Source of the DNA: Bacillota bacterium
Lineage (GTDB): Bacteria; Bacillota; Clostridia; Tissierellales; Peptoniphilaceae
DNA length: 34,841 nucleotides
Reading direction: 5' to 3'
Assembly: GCA_029003555.1 (NCBI GenBank)
Contig: JAQYCE010000077.1
Span: 1-34,841 of the forward strand
How positions within the stretch are numbered: position 1 is the first letter of the stretch; every line of letters begins with the position of its first letter. Below are positions 32,854 to 34,841 of this stretch, in pieces. Position numbers and translations under genes: made by a program. The notes under the pieces are model-generated. The model saw nothing but the letters and a program-made list of their open reading frames with translations, was not told the DNA's origin and searched no databases.

Positions 32854-33599
32854 GCCTCCTGGAGATCAGGGACCTGGGGAAGAGCTTTGAGGGGAGGCCC
32901 ATCATCCGGGACATCTCCCTGGACCTGGAGGAAGGGGAGACCCTGGCCCTCCTGGGGGACAGTGGGGTGGGCAAGTCCACCCTCTTCAATGTGATCGCCG
33001 GCTTCCTCCAGCCCGACCGGGGGGACATCCTCCTGGATGGCCGGTCCATCCTGGGGCAGACGGGCCACTTCAGCTATATGCTCCAAAAGGACCTCCTCCT
33101 TCCCCACATGAAAATCGTGGACAATGTCAGCCTCCCCCTCCGGATTCGTGGGATCGCCAAGAAGGAGGCCCGGGAGAAGGCCAACCCCTACTTCCGGGAA
33201 TTCGGCCTGGAGGGGACCCAGACCTTTTACCCCGCCCAGCTTTCGGGAGGCATGCGCCAGCGGGCCGCCTTCCTCCGGACCTACCTGGCTGAGGGCCGGA
33301 TTATGCTCCTGGATGAGCCCTTCAGCGCCCTTGATGGGGTCACGAAAAAGGACCTGATCACCTGGTACCGGGAGGCCAAGGACCACTTCCACCTGACCAC
33401 CCTCTTCATCACCCACGATATTGAAGAGGCCCTCCTCCTGGCGGATGAGATCCTCCTCCTCCAGGGAAAGCCCGGCACCATCAGCCGGCGCTTCCGGCCC
33501 AACCTGGTCAAGAAGGAGGGGATGGATCTGGAAGAGGACTTCTTCCGACAAAAGACCGAGATCATCACATGTTTTCAGGAGGGATATTCGGTGAAATGA
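32850..33599 (+). CDS. ABC transporter ATPase for thiamine precursor (ThiZ-like)
   Basis: A 249-residue nucleotide-binding subunit of the SsuB/ThiZ type. Walker A GDSGVGKST at 36-44, Q-loop MLQKDLLLPH, signature LSGGMRQR at 131-138, Walker B IMLLDEPFSALD at 151-162 and the switch histidine in FITHDIEEAL are all intact. The ATG overlaps the stop of the fusion gene (ATGA), so it is translationally coupled and completes the importer. A longer frame from 32748 would lie inside the upstream gene and lacks a ribosome site. Confidence 0.92.
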   Translation: MSLLEIRDLGKSFEGRPIIRDISLDLEEGETLALLGDSGVGKSTLFNVIAGFLQPDRGDILLDGRSILGQTGHFSYMLQKDLLLPHMKIVDNVSLPLRIRGIAKKEAREKANPYFREFGLEGTQTFYPAQLSGGMRQRAAFLRTYLAEGRIMLLDEPFSALDGVTKKDLITWYREAKDHFHLTTLFITHDIEEALLLADEILLLQGKPGTISRRFRPNLVKKEGMDLEEDFFRQKTEIITCFQEGYSVK

Positions 33600-33622
33600 T
33601 GGAGGGTTGATTACAAAAAATT

Positions 33623-33668
33623 ATCGGCGTAATCGGTAAAATACCGGTTACGCCGATTCTTATTTTTA
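33623..33668 (+). terminator. intrinsic terminator of the thiamine-precursor operon
   Basis: ATCGGCGTAATCGGTA (33623-33638) pairs over 16 positions with 33642-33657 (one G-U pair), leaving a three-A loop, followed by TCTTATTTTTA. Confidence 0.9.
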
Positions 33669-33741
33669 GAGTGGGCTATTAATTGTCCTAAAGTGATTCC
33701 ATGATTTAGCACTCGGCTCTTCAACTAGTTTCGTCGGTATA

Positions 33742-33772
33742 TTCACGGAAACGTGATATGCTATATTATAAT
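33742..33772 (+). promoter_or_regulatory. possible promoter of the hsdM fragment
   Basis: A perfect TATAAT (33767-33772) has only a loose TTCACG 19 bases upstream. The surrounding DNA is AT-rich, which raises the chance of a fortuitous match. Confidence 0.35.
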
Positions 33773-33844
33773 AAAGAAACGATTGCTTGGCCTTACATTG
33801 CATGCCCAATGATATTCTGGAATTTTTAGCGAAGGAAAATTGAA

Positions 33845-34408
33845 ATGATTAATATAAGGAAACTCGAATCAGAATTATGGGAATCTGCGAATTTATTACG
33901 TTCAGGTTCCAAGTTAACCTCAAATCAATATTGTATGCCTGTGCTTGGACTTATTTTCTTACGTTACGCCTATAGCCGATACAAGACGGTTGAAGCAGAA
34001 ATCTTAAAAGGACGTCCATCTCGTGGCGGTCGAGTGATACCTGTTGAGGCAAGTGATTTCGCGGCCAAGAGTGCCTTATATCTTCCTAAAGAAGCACAGT
34101 ATGATTATTTGTTAAATCTTCCAGAAGATATTTCCGCTGCCGGACTTGTTAATAAAGACGGTCATAGCATGAACAGCTTAGGAGAAGTGGTCAATAACGC
34201 CATGCAGCTCATTGAGGATCAGAGTGAGCAATTAGTCGGTGTGCTTCCTAAAAGTTATACGGATTTTTCTGATGAGATTTTGTCAGAGCTTCTTCGCATA
34301 TTTAATAACTCTGCGCTTGATGAAGTCGGGGGAGATATCATTGGAAGAATCTATGAATACTTTCGCCGATTTTTCCGCTTGAGGGGTAAGTTGGTGTTTG
34401 AGGGGTAA
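33845..34408 (+). pseudogene. type I restriction-modification methyltransferase HsdM, N-terminal fragment
   Basis: The frame encodes 187 residues. Residues 1-170 match the HsdM N-terminal domain: ESELWESANLLRSGSKLTSNQYCMPVLGLIFLRYA-type opening, then FRxKS-like AKSALYLPKEAQYDYLLNLP, and the late LRIFNNSALDEVGGDIIGRIYEYF. In intact HsdM the last motif leads into the SAM-binding GEFFTP region and a catalytic NPPF motif, about 300 more residues. Here homology stops right after IYEYF and is replaced by RRFFRLRGKLVFEG and a stop. No hsdS or hsdR follows. It is therefore a broken gene, probably not a functional methyltransferase. Confidence 0.75.
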
Positions 34409-34412
34409 GTTG
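34379..34412 (+). repeat. two direct copies of a 15-nt repeat at the hsdM break
   Basis: TTGAGGGGTAAGTTG occurs at 34379-34393 and again at 34398-34412, a 19-base period, starting about ten bases after HsdM homology ends. It may mark the deletion or insertion junction. Confidence 0.7.
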
Positions 34413-34416
34413 TGGA

Positions 34417-34441
34417 AGTCGGGGTGTCCCGGCTGTTTTTT
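34417..34441 (+). terminator. short intrinsic terminator
   Basis: AGTCGGG (34417-34423) pairs with CCCGGCT (34428-34434) around GTGT, followed by G and six T. Confidence 0.65.
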
Positions 34442-34457
34442 ATAGGAGAAAGTGTCG

Positions 34458-34643
34458 ATGAAGCAAATCACAAATAAAGAATACGAAGAGTGGCAGAAGT
34501 ACAAAGCTGAAAAAGCAAAGGGTCATGTGCTGCTGCCGGATACCGTCCGATTCATCTGCGAGGCCAACGGCTATGATGCAGAGAAGATCGGCCAGCACTT
34601 CCTTGAAATCCTGCCGAAGATCTGCCCGCCTGAAGAGAGATAG
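34458..34643 (+). CDS. small protein of unknown function
   Basis: A 61-residue acidic/basic helical protein with the segment KGHVLLPDTVRFICEANGYDAEKIGQ and a C-terminal LPKICPPEER. I do not recognise its family. AGGAGA lies eight bases before ATG 34458, while a GTG two codons earlier is too close to that site. It sits directly after a terminator in AT-rich accessory DNA, so it has its own promoter or depends on read-through. Confidence 0.6.
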   Translation: MKQITNKEYEEWQKYKAEKAKGHVLLPDTVRFICEANGYDAEKIGQHFLEILPKICPPEER

Positions 34644-34679
34644 CATACTGCTGATCTCTTGCAAAGATGTTTATGCTGG

Positions 34680-34708
34680 TGGAAATGTTCATTTTTCTCC
34701 GGTATAAT
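34680..34708 (+). promoter_or_regulatory. candidate promoter before the leader peptide
   Basis: TGGAAA (34680-34685) and a perfect TATAAT (34703-34708) are 17 bases apart, 34 bases before the leader ATG. Confidence 0.5.
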
Positions 34709-34741
34709 CCAATTCAAATCCAACGAAAGGGGTGATCACAT

Positions 34742-34780
34742 ATGAAAAACAATCGTGTATGGAGGGCCCACGAAACTTGA
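34742..34780 (+). CDS. putative 12-residue leader peptide
   Basis: ATG 34742, preceded by AAAGGGGTGAT, encodes MKNNRVWRAHET and stops at TGA 34778. The end of this small frame contains TGGAGGG, which can pair with CCCTCCA just after the stop; the same CCTCCA can pair instead with TGGAGG, the ribosome site of the next gene. That layout is expected of a translational attenuator, so the peptide is proposed as a leader. Evidence is structural only. Confidence 0.4.
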   Translation: MKNNRVWRAHET

Positions 34781-34802
34781 CCCTCCAATAAAAAACTGGA
34801 GG
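34760..34802 (+). promoter_or_regulatory. mutually exclusive hairpins around a ribosome binding site
   Basis: Segment 1 TGGAGGG (34760-34766), segment 2 CCCTCCA (34781-34787) and segment 3 TGGAGG (34797-34802) allow either 1:2 (7 bp) or 2:3 (6 bp). Segment 3 is the Shine-Dalgarno site of the TTG at 34812, so 2:3 would hide it. Confidence 0.45.
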
Positions 34803-34811
34803 ATTCATAAT

Positions 34812-34841
34812 TTGAAAGAAAAAGCCCGTGTTATAGGACAC
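34812..34841 (+). CDS. start of a gene running off the window
   Basis: A TTG codon nine bases after GGAGG opens a frame reading MKEKARVIGH up to the last base. Ten residues are too few to name a family. The elaborate upstream region suggests a regulated gene. Confidence 0.45.
   Translation, partial: MKEKARVIGH

Noticed and set aside
34379..34841. Insertion sequence at the right edge
   Set aside because: Short repeats and small genes are suggestive, but no transposase or matching terminal inverted repeats are visible in the window.

Overview
The window looks like the chromosome of a Bacillota (Firmicutes) bacterium, probably a clostridium- or Tissierellia-like anaerobe with GC-rich codon use. 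The evidence is the Firmicutes gene order yybS-gdpP-rplI-dnaB-dnaD-dnaI, strong AGGAGG-type Shine-Dalgarno sites before most genes, several TTG/GTG starts, QueH, a UvrX-type polymerase with YolD, and a B. subtilis-like uracil permease. I cannot name the genus. No rRNA, tRNA, CRISPR array or complete insertion sequence was seen.

Left part (1-4979) holds short housekeeping operons: the end of a ComF-type phosphoribosyltransferase gene, a D-2-hydroxyacid dehydrogenase and a histidine phosphatase; a membrane-anchored lytic transglycosylase on the other strand; a DUF3783 protein with a Nudix hydrolase; and a pyruvate kinase that ends after the catalytic domains. Between 4980 and 8650 the base composition falls. 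This stretch carries a striking array of six 35-nt units with CCCTGA/TCAGGG ends, a perfect 12-bp inverted repeat, a DUF4143 AAA+ ATPase, a GNAT acetyltransferase and a DUF554 membrane protein. It seems to run into the 5' part of the uracil permease gene and looks like imported DNA.

The middle (8279-23416) holds uraA, queH with a small membrane protein, thyA, a pyridoxal/pyridoxamine kinase, a Y-family polymerase/YolD pair, a remnant of an ABC ATPase, a GT2 glycosyltransferase, a YitT transporter-like protein, a PaaI thioesterase, a truncated nuclease-like gene, a lipoprotein with a TrhA/hemolysin III protein, pckA, an ArsR repressor with a zinc-type alpha-5 motif, dtd and a nitroreductase. 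Strong, often bidirectional hairpin terminators separate many of these units.

The right part (23544-33668) has the replication/c-di-AMP cluster (yybS, gdpP, rplI, dnaB, dnaD-like, dnaI-like, nnrE). It is followed by a clear TPP riboswitch with its terminator, controlling a thiamine-precursor ABC transporter. In that transporter the permease and the lipoprotein binding protein form one uninterrupted reading frame, yet the lipoprotein part keeps its own ribosome site and start codon. From 33670 to the end the DNA is AT-rich and accessory: an hsdM gene broken after its N-terminal domain, short direct repeats, a small unknown gene, and a leader-peptide/alternative-hairpin arrangement in front of a gene that runs off the window. 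The items most worth following up are the 35-nt array, the permease-binding protein fusion, the possible attenuator at the right edge and the single-lobe pyruvate kinase.
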